A program made the translations under genes and the position numbers. A DNA stretch of 30,555 bases from a virus: positions 1 through 30,555 of the IMG/VR virus record IMGVR_UViG_3300042317_000174. The stretch is one strand, 5' to 3'. The notes beneath the pieces are model-generated. The model was not told the origin of the DNA. It did not search any database and saw nothing but the letters and a program-made list of their open reading frames with translations. Positions 1 to 5,416 of this stretch are shown here, one piece after another. Numbering within the stretch: the first letter of the stretch is position 1; each line of letters starts with the position of its first letter.

Positions 1-127
1 TTTGGGTAGTCCGCGAACGAATTAAAAACGTAAGGGAAAAACTAGAAAAGGACAAACCAGACGCAAAGGACTACATTAACGGCGGTAAGGACAGCGAAGA
101 ACAATTACTAAAAACCGAACTTGTCCT
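1..127. repeat. Terminal direct repeat marking a closed circle
   Basis: Bases 1-127 are identical to 30429-30555. A reading frame beginning at 30389 continues without interruption through the repeat to its stop at 257. The repeat is therefore best read as assembly overlap of a circular or circularly permuted genome of 30,428 bp. The length of 127 matches a common maximum assembly k-mer, which argues against a biological terminal repeat. Confidence 0.93.
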
Positions 128-257
128 AATCGAAATGCAAAACGAAATAATAAGTTTGAACCGCGAGTTAAACCAATTAGCCAAACGCAACGCACAACTA
201 AGGGTAGCTTACGACGAACTGAAAAACGAACTTAAATACAAAAATATTGAACTATGA
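1..257 (+). CDS. Coiled-coil small protein, 3' part (gene begins at 30389)
   Basis: This is the distal part of a 98-residue protein whose ATG is at 30389; in the closed genome it is one intact gene. Codons here start at base 3. The protein is highly charged and Leu/Glu/Lys/Asn rich. Its C-terminal half (about residues 50-95) has the heptad-like spacing of a coiled coil. No enzymatic motif is visible. The stop TGA (255-257) overlaps the next ATG (254) as ATGA, so it is translationally coupled to the winged-helix gene and belongs to the early replication/recombination operon. Function unknown. Confidence 0.8.
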   Translation, partial: WVVRERIKNVREKLEKDKPDAKDYINGGKDSEEQLLKTELVLIEMQNEIISLNRELNQLAKRNAQLRVAYDELKNELKYKNIEL

Positions 258-475
258 ACCAAGAGAAATTTGAAAAGCTATACGCTCCAAGACAAAACAA
301 GATTTTAAAACTTATTCCATTTTTACAAGAAAGGCCGCGACCTTTGCAGTCAATTGCTAATCATTTAGAGGTGCATAAGGATTCAGTCCGTGTATACATA
401 GGCACACTTCGAAATCTTGAAGTAGAAGTAAAACAAGACAAACTAAGAAAATATTACATAGATGCCACGCTGTAA
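254..475 (+). CDS. Small winged-helix/HTH DNA-binding protein
   Basis: A 73-residue basic protein. Residues about 15-68 read as a compact winged helix: a helix around 'KILKLIPFLQ', a turn-helix around 'SIANHLEVHKDSVRVYIGTL', then a strand pair ('EVEVKQDKLRKYYID'). A DNA-binding role is inferred from this pattern only. The start is fixed by ATGA overlap with the upstream stop. The gene overlaps NinG by 14 bases, so it is co-translated with the recombination genes. It could be a small transcription regulator or a replication accessory protein; no cofactor or oligomerisation domain is present. Confidence 0.6.
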   Translation: MNQEKFEKLYAPRQNKILKLIPFLQERPRPLQSIANHLEVHKDSVRVYIGTLRNLEVEVKQDKLRKYYIDATL

Positions 476-989
476 AAATTGTAAAGACAAGTTCGAACCG
501 ATACGCTTTAACCACAAATTTTGTTTAAAAGACGAATGTATAAAAGCGTTCGTAGAAGAAGCTAAAGCAGCTCAATGGAAAAAGACTAAGGTAAAGTTAA
601 AGAACGACCTCAAAACGACAACGGACTGGCTTAAAGAAGCGCAAAAGGTATTTAATACTTTTGTTCGTCTTCGGGATCGAGGCAAACCTTGCGTAAGTTG
701 CGGCGGTTCTTTAGGTGAAAAGTACGACGCTGGGCATTATTTCAGCATGGGCGGACATAAAGCGGTTACATTCAATGAAGACAACGTACACGCGCAATGC
801 GTAACGTGCAACCGATACAAACACGGGAACTTATTAGAATACCAAATAGGAATAGAAAAGCGAATAGGCCCTGAACGTTTACTAGAATTGCACGAAAAAG
901 CCCACGAAACGCGCAAGTATACACCCGACGAATTGAAGTATTTAATACACACCTACAAAGAAAAAATTAAAATTTTGCAAAAAAAATAG
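462..989 (+). CDS. ninG: NinG/Rap-like recombination endonuclease
   Basis: A 175-residue protein of lambda NinG (Rap) type. That family cleaves Holliday-junction and D-loop branch structures in phage recombination. The N-terminus has a Cys cluster (C4, C7, C21, C26). The conserved core begins near residue 64 with 'FNTFVRLRDRGKPCVSCGG' (C77, C80), followed by 'DAGHYFSMGG' (H92), H110, 'CVTCN' (C113, C116) and H121. These give the Cys/His zinc centre and HNH-like active site of the family. Length is close to lambda NinG. It lies directly upstream of the ERF annealase and exonuclease, consistent with a phage recombination module. Identification is by motif and context and is fairly secure. Confidence 0.88.
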   Translation: MPRCKNCKDKFEPIRFNHKFCLKDECIKAFVEEAKAAQWKKTKVKLKNDLKTTTDWLKEAQKVFNTFVRLRDRGKPCVSCGGSLGEKYDAGHYFSMGGHKAVTFNEDNVHAQCVTCNRYKHGNLLEYQIGIEKRIGPERLLELHEKAHETRKYTPDELKYLIHTYKEKIKILQKK

Positions 990-1018
990 TTTGAATTGAA
1001 ATATAATGACTATATTCG
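990..1018 (+). promoter_or_regulatory. Bacteroidota-type promoter for the ERF/exonuclease operon
   Basis: TTTG at 990-993 is followed after 17 bases by TATATTCG at 1011-1018, one mismatch from the TAnnTTTG -7 consensus. It sits 28 bases before the ERF start codon, just after the NinG stop. Predicted transcription start is around 1024. Confidence 0.55.
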
Positions 1019-1045
1019 CATATCAAAACAATTAAAAACAAGAAC

Positions 1046-1564
1046 ATGAAAAATTTATTTAAAGCGCTTGCGGCTTTTCAGCAAGAAGTACCAGTAATTC
1101 ACAAAGGAACGCAAGGGTTCGGCTATTCTTACGCCGATTTACCCGCAATTTTCGACAAGATTAACCCGCTACTAAAGAAACACGGGCTAGGCTTTACCCA
1201 AATGCTAGATACTAAAGAGGGTATAGACTACATTGTTACGCTTATTTTCCACGTAGAAAGCGGCGAGAACCTAGAAAGCAAGGTAGCAATACCGCACGTA
1301 ACTCTTAAAGGTATGAACGACTACCAAAGCTTTGGTTCGGGCGTGACATATTACCGACGTTATGCTCTTAGTTCGTCTTTAGGACTTGTTACCGACAAAG
1401 ACACGGACGCAAGCGGCGAACAAGTAAAGAAATTACCCGCTATTGACACAAAACGCTTTCAAGACGCGTGTAAAGCAATTGTAGACGGCAAAGTAACCAA
1501 AGAAAAAATAACGTCTAGCTTTACTTTAACTGAGTCACAAACCGAAATGCTTAACGCCTTATGA
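1046..1564 (+). CDS. erf: ERF family single-strand annealing protein
   Basis: A 172-residue protein with the hallmarks of the ERF superfamily of single-strand annealing recombinases, which bind ssDNA and pair complementary strands during phage recombination or circularisation. Visible signatures are 'GYSYADLPAI' (residues 26-35), the hydrophobic 'HGLGF' segment, and 'GSGVTYYRRYALSSSLGL' (about 98-114) followed by 'TDKDTDA'. The start follows the A-rich leader AAAACAAGAACATG and a recognisable promoter. Its stop overlaps the exonuclease start as ATGA, the usual annealase-exonuclease pairing. Confidence 0.92.
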   Translation: MKNLFKALAAFQQEVPVIHKGTQGFGYSYADLPAIFDKINPLLKKHGLGFTQMLDTKEGIDYIVTLIFHVESGENLESKVAIPHVTLKGMNDYQSFGSGVTYYRRYALSSSLGLVTDKDTDASGEQVKKLPAIDTKRFQDACKAIVDGKVTKEKITSSFTLTESQTEMLNAL

Positions 1565-2241
1565 ATACTTTTAGAGTTCGATGCTCGGCGCTTGGCAAAA
1601 TAATGACCTCGCCGCGTTCAAAAAGCGAAATACTCAGCCAAACGGCTAAGACATACGTCGAAGAGCAAGTCTTACAAGCTAAATACGGAATAGTCAAAAC
1701 ATTTAACTCGCGTTACACCGACAAAGGTAACCTAGTCGAAGACGAAAGTATTAAACTAGCTAGCGACGTCCTAGACTTGGGATTTATCTTGAAGAACGAC
1801 GAACACTTTAGTAACGACTGGGTAACGGGTACGCCCGACGTAAACACGGACGACATTCTTCTAGACGTAAAAAGTTCTTGGGACGCTACGACTTTCCCGT
1901 TCTTTGCTACTGAAATACCGACTAAAGACTATTACTACCAATTACAGGGCTATATGTGGCTCACGGGTAAACAAAAAAGTTTACTAGTTTACTGCCTAGT
2001 CAACACACCGCTAGACATGGTTCAAGACGAAATAAGACGCGCACACTGGAACGCCAATCTTTTAGAAGAAAGTTTGGATCTTATAGACGAAGTGCAAAAG
2101 CGCCACAACTTCGACCATATACCCGACAACCGCCGCGTTAAAGTCTTTGAGGTCGAACGTGACGACGAAGTAATAGAACAAATAAAAGAACGCGTCGAAC
2201 TATGCCGCGAGTATTACGAAACCCTTTACAATTTCCTATGA
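1561..2241 (+). CDS. YqaJ/lambda-exonuclease-like PD-(D/E)XK nuclease
   Basis: A 226-residue nuclease of the YqaJ/lambda-exo group, expected to resect dsDNA ends to give the 3' overhangs used by the adjacent annealase. Motifs in order: an acidic helix 'KGNLVEDESI' (E60, E62), 'GTPDV' (D93), 'LLDVKSS' (D102-x-K104, the catalytic D-x-K) and 'YYYQLQGYMWLTG' (Gln-rich QxxxY-like motif near 124-136). The start is an ATGA overlap with the ERF gene. Together with ERF and the SSB-tail protein at 4463 it forms a two-component recombinase. Confidence 0.9.
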   Translation: MNTFRVRCSALGKIMTSPRSKSEILSQTAKTYVEEQVLQAKYGIVKTFNSRYTDKGNLVEDESIKLASDVLDLGFILKNDEHFSNDWVTGTPDVNTDDILLDVKSSWDATTFPFFATEIPTKDYYYQLQGYMWLTGKQKSLLVYCLVNTPLDMVQDEIRRAHWNANLLEESLDLIDEVQKRHNFDHIPDNRRVKVFEVERDDEVIEQIKERVELCREYYETLYNFL

Positions 2242-2450
2242 AACAACAAATAGAAGATAAAATAGTTTTACGTGTTTTGGCCCGTTTTAACGAACGTTCG
2301 AAACTCGGAATAATGAAATACAACACAACGCTAGAAAGAAACGACCTAAGCGCCTTAGAATGGCTCACACACCTACAAGACGAACTTATGGACGCGACTT
2401 TGTACGTAGAACGACTAAAAGACGAAGTAAAACAATTTAAACAAGGATAA
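2238..2450 (+). CDS. Small MazG-like (NTP pyrophosphohydrolase-like) protein
   Basis: A 70-residue protein, starting at the ATG that overlaps the exonuclease stop (ATGA at 2238-2241) rather than an in-frame ATG 36 bases upstream inside the exonuclease. Residues about 27-62 ('KYNTTLERNDLSALEWL', 'LQDELMDATLYVERL') match a short phage protein type related to MazG/dUTPase-like all-alpha NTP pyrophosphohydrolases, in which the two acidic helices hold metal. Only part of the four-helix set is present, so catalysis is uncertain. It is the last gene of the recombination operon. Confidence 0.6.
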   Translation: MKQQIEDKIVLRVLARFNERSKLGIMKYNTTLERNDLSALEWLTHLQDELMDATLYVERLKDEVKQFKQG

Positions 2451-2472
2451 GGGGTAAAAATTGCCACATAAG

Positions 2473-2491
2473 TAAACACGAAATGTAAAAC
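2473..2491 (+). repeat. 19-bp direct repeat, copy 1
   Basis: TAAACACGAAATGTAAAAC is identical to the copy at 2595-2613. The two copies flank the structured segment and terminator-like hairpin, as if the segment had been inserted or duplicated between them. Confidence 0.85.
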
Positions 2492-2563
2492 AAATGCCGT
2501 AGACGTGCGGAACGTAGCCTGCCGAGTAAGTGTCGGTTCTCATCGTAGGGAGATAGAGTTATT

Positions 2564-2590
2564 GCCTTCTTGAGCGAAAAAGGCTTTTTT
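2564..2590 (+). terminator. Intrinsic terminator-like hairpin
   Basis: GCCTT (2564-2568) pairs with AAGGC (2580-2584); the stem can extend inward by TT/AA past one mismatch. Six T residues follow at 2585-2590. It separates the recombination operon from the small-gene array. Confidence 0.55.
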
Positions 2591-2594
2591 AAAC

Positions 2595-2613
2595 TAAACA
2601 CGAAATGTAAAAC
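2595..2613 (+). repeat. 19-bp direct repeat, copy 2
   Basis: Second exact copy of TAAACACGAAATGTAAAAC. It lies just upstream of the first AAACAACAAGAACAATG leader at 2618. Confidence 0.85.
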
Positions 2614-2631
2614 CTTTAAACAACAAGAACA

Positions 2632-2733
2632 ATGAAAAATATACTAAATAAAATATCAGAAGCCATAGGTAATTGGTTTAAGAGAAGGTGGGATGACTAT
2701 AATGAGGACTTTAAAAAGTACGGAGGACTTTAA
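2632..2733 (+). CDS. 33-residue hypothetical small protein
   Basis: A short ORF translating to a basic, aromatic-rich peptide ('NWFKRRWDDYNEDFKK' near its end). It is supported by an exact 17-mer leader before its ATG and by an intact second leader just after its stop. The 'DYNEDFKK' segment resembles the YYNETFK endings of the larger array proteins, so it may be a shortened relative. No function can be assigned. Confidence 0.5.
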   Translation: MKNILNKISEAIGNWFKRRWDDYNEDFKKYGGL

Positions 2734-2749
2734 CTAAACAACAAGAACA

Positions 2750-3022
2750 ATGAAAACAGCAGTAGAAAAAATAATTGAAGAAATAGACAATGAAGTTGAC
2801 TTTTTAAAAACGCACCAATATATAGCAGAAGTACGTGGCAGAATGATTGGTTTAGCATTTGCAAAAAGAGTTGCATTAGAACTAAAAGAATTGGAAATGA
2901 AACATCTTGCTCAAGCATTCGAAGATGGTGAACACAACTACTTCTACTCCAAAAAGACTGGAGAAGATTTTGAGAGTGGTATTGAGTATTACAATGAGAA
3001 ATTTAAACAACAAGAACAATGA
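2750..3022 (+). CDS. Small-array protein, MKTAVE family, copy 1
   Basis: A 90-residue acidic, helical protein opening with 'MKTAVEKIIEEI' and ending 'EYYNEKFKQQEQ'. It shares its start, a central 'ALELKELEMKHLAQAFEDG' helix and its YYNE-x-FKQ ending with the genes at 3201 and 3434, so the three are tandem paralogues. Proteins of this form are frequent in Bacteroidota phages but have no known role to me. The exact 17-mer leader fixes the start. Its stop overlaps the next ATG. Its codons are AT-richer and use GAT more than neighbouring replication and virion genes. Confidence 0.75.
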   Translation: MKTAVEKIIEEIDNEVDFLKTHQYIAEVRGRMIGLAFAKRVALELKELEMKHLAQAFEDGEHNYFYSKKTGEDFESGIEYYNEKFKQQEQ

Positions 3023-3204
3023 AATACTACCATTTAACAATTTTAAGAGATGGCAAATATGTTACTGAATTTGCTCATACAACAAGTATTACAAACTTCC
3101 TTTTAATTGAGAAAACTTTAGGAAGGGAAGTACATATTCTATACTCAAGAGAGATAGATGAAGAACAATATAATTTATTTTACTCTAAACAACAAGAACA
3201 ATGA
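3019..3204 (+). CDS. Small-array protein of unknown function
   Basis: A 61-residue protein, predicted alpha/beta, with strands around 'YYHLTILRDGKYVTEF' and 'REVHILYS'. It ends 'FYSKQQEQ', with the last residues encoded by the junction repeat. It is coupled by ATGA to both neighbours. It is not related to the MKTAVE paralogues, which shows that the array carries different genes behind the same leader. No function can be proposed. Confidence 0.65.
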   Translation: MKYYHLTILRDGKYVTEFAHTTSITNFLLIEKTLGREVHILYSREIDEEQYNLFYSKQQEQ

Positions 3205-3437
3205 AAACAGCAGTAGAATTTTTAGTAAAAGAATTTAGCGATATGTTAGGTCTATTAGACATAAAGCCTATGCAAGAATTATTATTAGTAGATGCAATAA
3301 AAAGAGCCAAAGAAATGGAAAAGGAGCAGATTATTAAAGCAACACTCCACGGGTTTAGGCAAGATTCGGATGGTGATGATTGGGAAGGTGACAATTATAA
3401 TGCAGAACAATACTACAACGAAACATTTAAACAATGA
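3201..3437 (+). CDS. Small-array protein, MKTAVE family, copy 2
   Basis: A 78-residue protein beginning 'MKTAVEFLVKEF', with the family's central 'RAKEMEKEQIIKATLHG' helix and a 'EQYYNETFKQ' ending. It has an acidic Asp/Gly-rich stretch before the end. The start is set by an exact 17-mer leader and ATGA overlap. Of its eight Asp codons six are GAT, unlike the GAC-dominated virion genes. Function unknown; small early helical proteins of this sort may act in host takeover, but that is inference. Confidence 0.75.
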   Translation: MKTAVEFLVKEFSDMLGLLDIKPMQELLLVDAIKRAKEMEKEQIIKATLHGFRQDSDGDDWEGDNYNAEQYYNETFKQ

Positions 3438-3640
3438 AACAGACAGCAGTAAAATGGTTAATTGATAAATTAGGTATTGAAGGTATTGTTTGGTTACAAG
3501 AAGACTTTGAACAAGCCTTAAAAATGGAGAAGGAGCAGATATTAGATTCGCATATAAAAGGACACAACGCACCGTCCAGTACAATTAAAAACTGGGATGC
3601 AGAGAAATACTACAACCAAACCTTTAAACAAGAACAATGA
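3434..3640 (+). CDS. Small-array protein, MKTAVE family, copy 3
   Basis: A 68-residue protein, 'MKQTAVKWLIDKL' to 'EKYYNQTFKQEQ', with the same 'ALKMEKEQILDSHIKG' core helix as copy 2. The leader before it is a shortened repeat (TTTAAACAATG), as expected from repeat-mediated deletion. It is coupled by ATGA on both sides. Confidence 0.75.
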   Translation: MKQTAVKWLIDKLGIEGIVWLQEDFEQALKMEKEQILDSHIKGHNAPSSTIKNWDAEKYYNQTFKQEQ

Positions 3641-3849
3641 AAATAGAAGAAAACTTTATTCAATGGAAAGGAACGGATATATGTATGGATTTTTGGTGTG
3701 ATTGTGGCACACAAAACCACTATGATGGTTACTTTGCTTATTATGTTCAATGCAAAGGATGTAAACAAGTCTATAAACTTGACTCGAAGGTAATGATGCA
3801 GAAATCAGAACTAAATAAAGACCATTCCCCATTGCAAGATGAAGACTAA
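3637..3849 (+). CDS. Small putative zinc-ribbon protein
   Basis: A 70-residue protein with C-x-C ('FWCDCGTQNH', preceded by another Cys in 'DICMDF') and, about 20 residues later, 'QCKGCKQVYKL' (CxxC). The paired Cys motifs suggest a one-zinc ribbon, often a nucleic-acid or protein contact module. The C-terminal 20 residues are polar and probably disordered. The start follows a partial array leader and overlaps the preceding stop (ATGA). No partner can be named. Confidence 0.65.
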   Translation: MKIEENFIQWKGTDICMDFWCDCGTQNHYDGYFAYYVQCKGCKQVYKLDSKVMMQKSELNKDHSPLQDED

Positions 3850-3879
3850 AAAACGAATTGAAACTAAACAACAAGAACA

Positions 3880-4038
3880 ATGAAAATAGAAATAACCCAC
3901 TACGGACACAAAGCCAGCTATGAGTTTGACCACGAGGATGTGGAACTTGAGGACTTGATTTATCACATCGAGCAGTTGATTCGATTGACTGGCTATTCAA
4001 TTAACGGAACATTACAAATAGTAAACGAAGAACAATGA
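3880..4038 (+). CDS. 52-residue hypothetical acidic protein
   Basis: A short acidic ORF behind an exact 17-mer leader (3866-3882). The protein starts 'MKIEITHYGHKASYEF', has a helix around 'VELEDLIYHIEQLIRL' and ends 'IVNEEQ'. Its stop overlaps the next ATG at 4035 as ATGA, which supports the frame. It resembles short beta-beta-alpha phage proteins; no function is visible. Confidence 0.6.
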   Translation: MKIEITHYGHKASYEFDHEDVELEDLIYHIEQLIRLTGYSINGTLQIVNEEQ

Positions 4039-4451
4039 AAAAATTTAACCTAGAGTCTTACAAAGACTTATTAATTGAAATGAACGAAAAGACAAACTTT
4101 CGCTTTGACGAACTAAGCCAAACGCGTTGGGACGTGTTCAACGTCTTAAAGACGAACGGCTACATTAAGAAAGTAGACCGCGCGGTTTACACTTGGGCAG
4201 GTAGAAAACCAACTAAAGCAACCGCCAAACGTGTAGCCATGCTAACGACTGAATACCGCAAAAGCTGGGCGTCTAGTCAAAAGGACAAAAAGGACGTAAA
4301 GGACAAGCAAATTAAAATAAAATTCTCAAATCCTAAACCTAAAGCTATGGACAAACGACAAGAACGCGAACAACTAGCCGCGATCGGTACTATTATTTTA
4401 GTAACGGCCATTGCATTAACGTTAGTCATTGCATTTATTAGTAATTTATAA
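4035..4451 (+). CDS. Tail-anchored membrane protein with possible HTH head
   Basis: A 138-residue protein. The N-terminal 60 residues ('RWDVFNVLKTNGYIKKVDRAV') have a winged-helix-like pattern. Residues 75-112 form a very basic, Lys-rich linker. Residues 115-136 ('AAIGTIILVTAIALTLVIAF') are a single transmembrane segment. The arrangement suggests a cytoplasmic nucleic-acid or protein-binding domain held at the inner membrane by a C-terminal anchor. It is translationally coupled to the upstream small gene, but its codon use is that of the main genome. The specific role is unknown. Confidence 0.6.
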   Translation: MKKFNLESYKDLLIEMNEKTNFRFDELSQTRWDVFNVLKTNGYIKKVDRAVYTWAGRKPTKATAKRVAMLTTEYRKSWASSQKDKKDVKDKQIKIKFSNPKPKAMDKRQEREQLAAIGTIILVTAIALTLVIAFISNL

Positions 4452-4462
4452 AATCAAATATA

Positions 4463-4690
4463 ATGGAAAACAAACCAAATTCAGGCGCAATCTTTAAGAA
4501 CGACAAAAAAACAAGCGCTAACCAACCCGACTACAGGGGAAAAGTAAACGTAAACGGAAAAGAAATGGAAATAGCCCTTTGGGTTAAAACTTCTAGCGCT
4601 GGAAATAGTTATTTTAGTGCGTCTTTTTCCGAACCATACGTAGCGCCTCAAACACAACCAGTAGTTTCAAACGACGACTTACCCTTTTAA
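4463..4690 (+). CDS. Mini SSB-like protein with DDLPF tail
   Basis: A 75-residue protein with a short OB-like beta region ('GKVNVNGKEMEIALWVK', 'NSYFSASFSEP'), a Pro/Gln linker and the exact C-terminal tip 'NDDLPF'. In bacterial SSB proteins that acidic tail recruits recombination and replication partners. The globular part is shorter than a normal SSB OB fold (about 110 residues). It could be a minimal ssDNA-binding protein or a mimic of the SSB tail that captures host SSB partners. Its place in the block with ERF and exonuclease fits a recombination or replication role. Confidence 0.7.
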   Translation: MENKPNSGAIFKNDKKTSANQPDYRGKVNVNGKEMEIALWVKTSSAGNSYFSASFSEPYVAPQTQPVVSNDDLPF

Positions 4691-4693
4691 GTT

Positions 4694-4900
4694 ATGATTA
4701 TGTTTATTCAAGACGAAGCGCTTAGGCGCGGTATTAAAGACCTATTGAAAACACGAACTCGAAACCAAATAGTAACCGAAATAAAACAAAAGACGGGAAA
4801 GTTTCACCATTTCCAAATAAACAATTTCCTAGACGGCAAAGACGTAGCACTTTCGACACTCGTTAAACTTGACGAATACCTTTATAAACACCTACACTAG
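4694..4900 (+). CDS. Small HTH (Xre-like) DNA-binding protein
   Basis: A 68-residue helical protein. Residues 20-60 ('NQIVTEIKQKTGKFHHFQINNFLDGKDVALSTLVKLDEYL' read in parts) show the five-helix rhythm of a Cro/CI-type HTH, with 'FHHFQINNFL' in the recognition position. An alternative start lies two codons downstream (4700). It is the last gene before a strong terminator, so a regulatory role in the early operon is possible. It is too short to be a full CI-like repressor. Confidence 0.5.
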   Translation: MIMFIQDEALRRGIKDLLKTRTRNQIVTEIKQKTGKFHHFQINNFLDGKDVALSTLVKLDEYLYKHLH

Positions 4901-4905
4901 AACTA

Positions 4906-4929
4906 GCCCCCGTAAAAAGGGGCTTTTTT
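4906..4929 (+). terminator. Intrinsic terminator
   Basis: GCCCC (4906-4910) and GGGGC (4919-4923) form a GC-rich stem with an eight-base loop, followed by TTTTTT at 4924-4929. It ends the early/recombination transcription unit. Confidence 0.88.
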
Positions 4930-4943
4930 ATTTAAAAAAAGTC

Positions 4944-4969
4944 TTGTTTAAAAATTAATCTTATATTTG
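4944..4969 (+). promoter_or_regulatory. Bacteroidota-type promoter ahead of the sigma-like gene block
   Basis: TATATTTG at 4962-4969 matches TAnnTTTG exactly. A TTG at 4944-4946 lies 15 bases upstream, shorter than the usual 17-23. It directly follows the terminator and precedes the ATG at 4986 by 16 bases. Confidence 0.65.
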
Positions 4970-4985
4970 ACTAGAATTTAACCAT

Positions 4986-5237
4986 ATGGAAATACTACTT
5001 TACATTGCGCTTGCATGGTTTTTAACGAACTTTGAGCCACTTCAAGACCTAATCGACCGACTCTTTACCGAAGTCCCCTTAAATCGCCTTACAATGTATT
5101 TACACGGCGCGTTCGGTTGTCCTAAGTGCATGGGCTTTTGGGTTACATGGGCTTTAAGCGGTCAATTTCTTACCGCGTGCCTAGTTTCTTTATGTTCTTA
5201 CGTTGTCGACTTATGCTTAGCGAAGCTCAATTACTAG
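4986..5237 (+). CDS. Small membrane protein with CPKCMGFW motif
   Basis: An 83-residue hydrophobic protein with segments near residues 2-15, 40-60 and 60-78. The 'CPKCMGFWVTW' motif recalls the C-x-x-C-x-G-F-W signature of DUF1360-like membrane proteins from phages and bacteria. It probably lies in the inner membrane; biochemical role unknown. First gene after the 4962-4969 promoter. It overlaps the next gene by 25 bases. Confidence 0.6.
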   Translation: MEILLYIALAWFLTNFEPLQDLIDRLFTEVPLNRLTMYLHGAFGCPKCMGFWVTWALSGQFLTACLVSLCSYVVDLCLAKLNY

Positions 5238-5416
5238 AAATAAACGGAATACTAGCCATTCTAAACCCCGAAAGGCTTAGTAAAATGCACTTACGTAAGT
5301 TGCAATCCATTAGAAACAAGGTCACGGGCCAATATGACAACCGATGTTTGTGTGGAGTCCCTGACCGACAAAAGTTTTATAATGAGTTCTTACAATGGTT
5401 TGAAGCGAACGCTTGA
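5213..5416 (+). CDS. Hypothetical small protein
   Basis: A 67-residue protein starting at ATG 5213 ('MLSEAQLLEINGIL'). The longer frame opening at 5126 would lie mostly inside the preceding gene and is less likely. It contains helices and 'CLCGVPDRQKFYNEF', a Cys-x-Cys motif seen in short Bacteroidota phage proteins. No function known. It overlaps both neighbours in the same strand. Confidence 0.55.
   Translation: MLSEAQLLEINGILAILNPERLSKMHLRKLQSIRNKVTGQYDNRCLCGVPDRQKFYNEFLQWFEANA

Larger units (their letters stand above)
2451..2631 (+). ncRNA. Candidate structured RNA element between two direct repeats
   Basis: This 181-bp gap has no convincing ORF. A 19-base repeat (TAAACACGAAATGTAAAAC) occurs at 2473-2491 and 2595-2613, enclosing about 100 bases with small hairpins: ACGT/ACGT around 2503-2515 and CCGA/TCGG at 2522-2536. 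It ends in a terminator-like stem plus T-run at 2564-2590. The pentamer CGTAG occurs three times. It matches no RNA family I can name. It may be a terminated small RNA or a 5' leader controlling the small-gene array that follows. Confidence 0.35.
2618..3882 (+). repeat. Array of 17-mer gene-junction repeats
   Basis: AAACAACAAGAACAATG occurs exactly at 2618-2634, 2736-2752, 3005-3021, 3187-3203 and 3866-3882. Shortened forms end at the start codons 3434 (TTTAAACAATG) and 3637 (TTTAAACAAGAACAATG). Each copy ends in the ATG of a small gene. At several junctions the copy also encodes the preceding protein's tail (FKQQEQ or SKQQEQ) and its stop as ATGA. It is therefore both an A-rich translation leader and a coding repeat, and could let small genes be gained, lost or shuffled by homologous recombination. 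Confidence 0.85.

Noticed and set aside
1-127. 127-bp direct terminal repeat as a biological packaging end
   Set aside because: The length equals a common assembler k-mer and a gene crosses the join intact, so it is assembly overlap of a circle. Read coverage across the join would settle this.
2520-2560. tRNA-like segment because of GGTTC in the 2451-2631 gap
   Set aside because: The T-loop does not follow TTCRANY, flanking bases do not form a 5-bp T-stem, and no acceptor or anticodon stems can be drawn.
2618-3882. CRISPR-like array based on regularly recurring 17-mers
   Set aside because: Spacing varies from about 100 to several hundred bases, the repeats are part of coding sequence and start codons, and there is no palindromic repeat or cas gene.
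4694-4900. Small HTH protein as a lysogeny repressor
   Set aside because: There is no integrase, excisionase or divergent repressor/cro arrangement anywhere in the closed genome; the protein is too short for a CI-type repressor.
5126-5212. Longer N-terminus for the 5213-5416 gene
   Set aside because: The added 29 residues lie entirely in another frame of the membrane-protein gene; ATG 5213 gives a compact overlap and a normal helical start.
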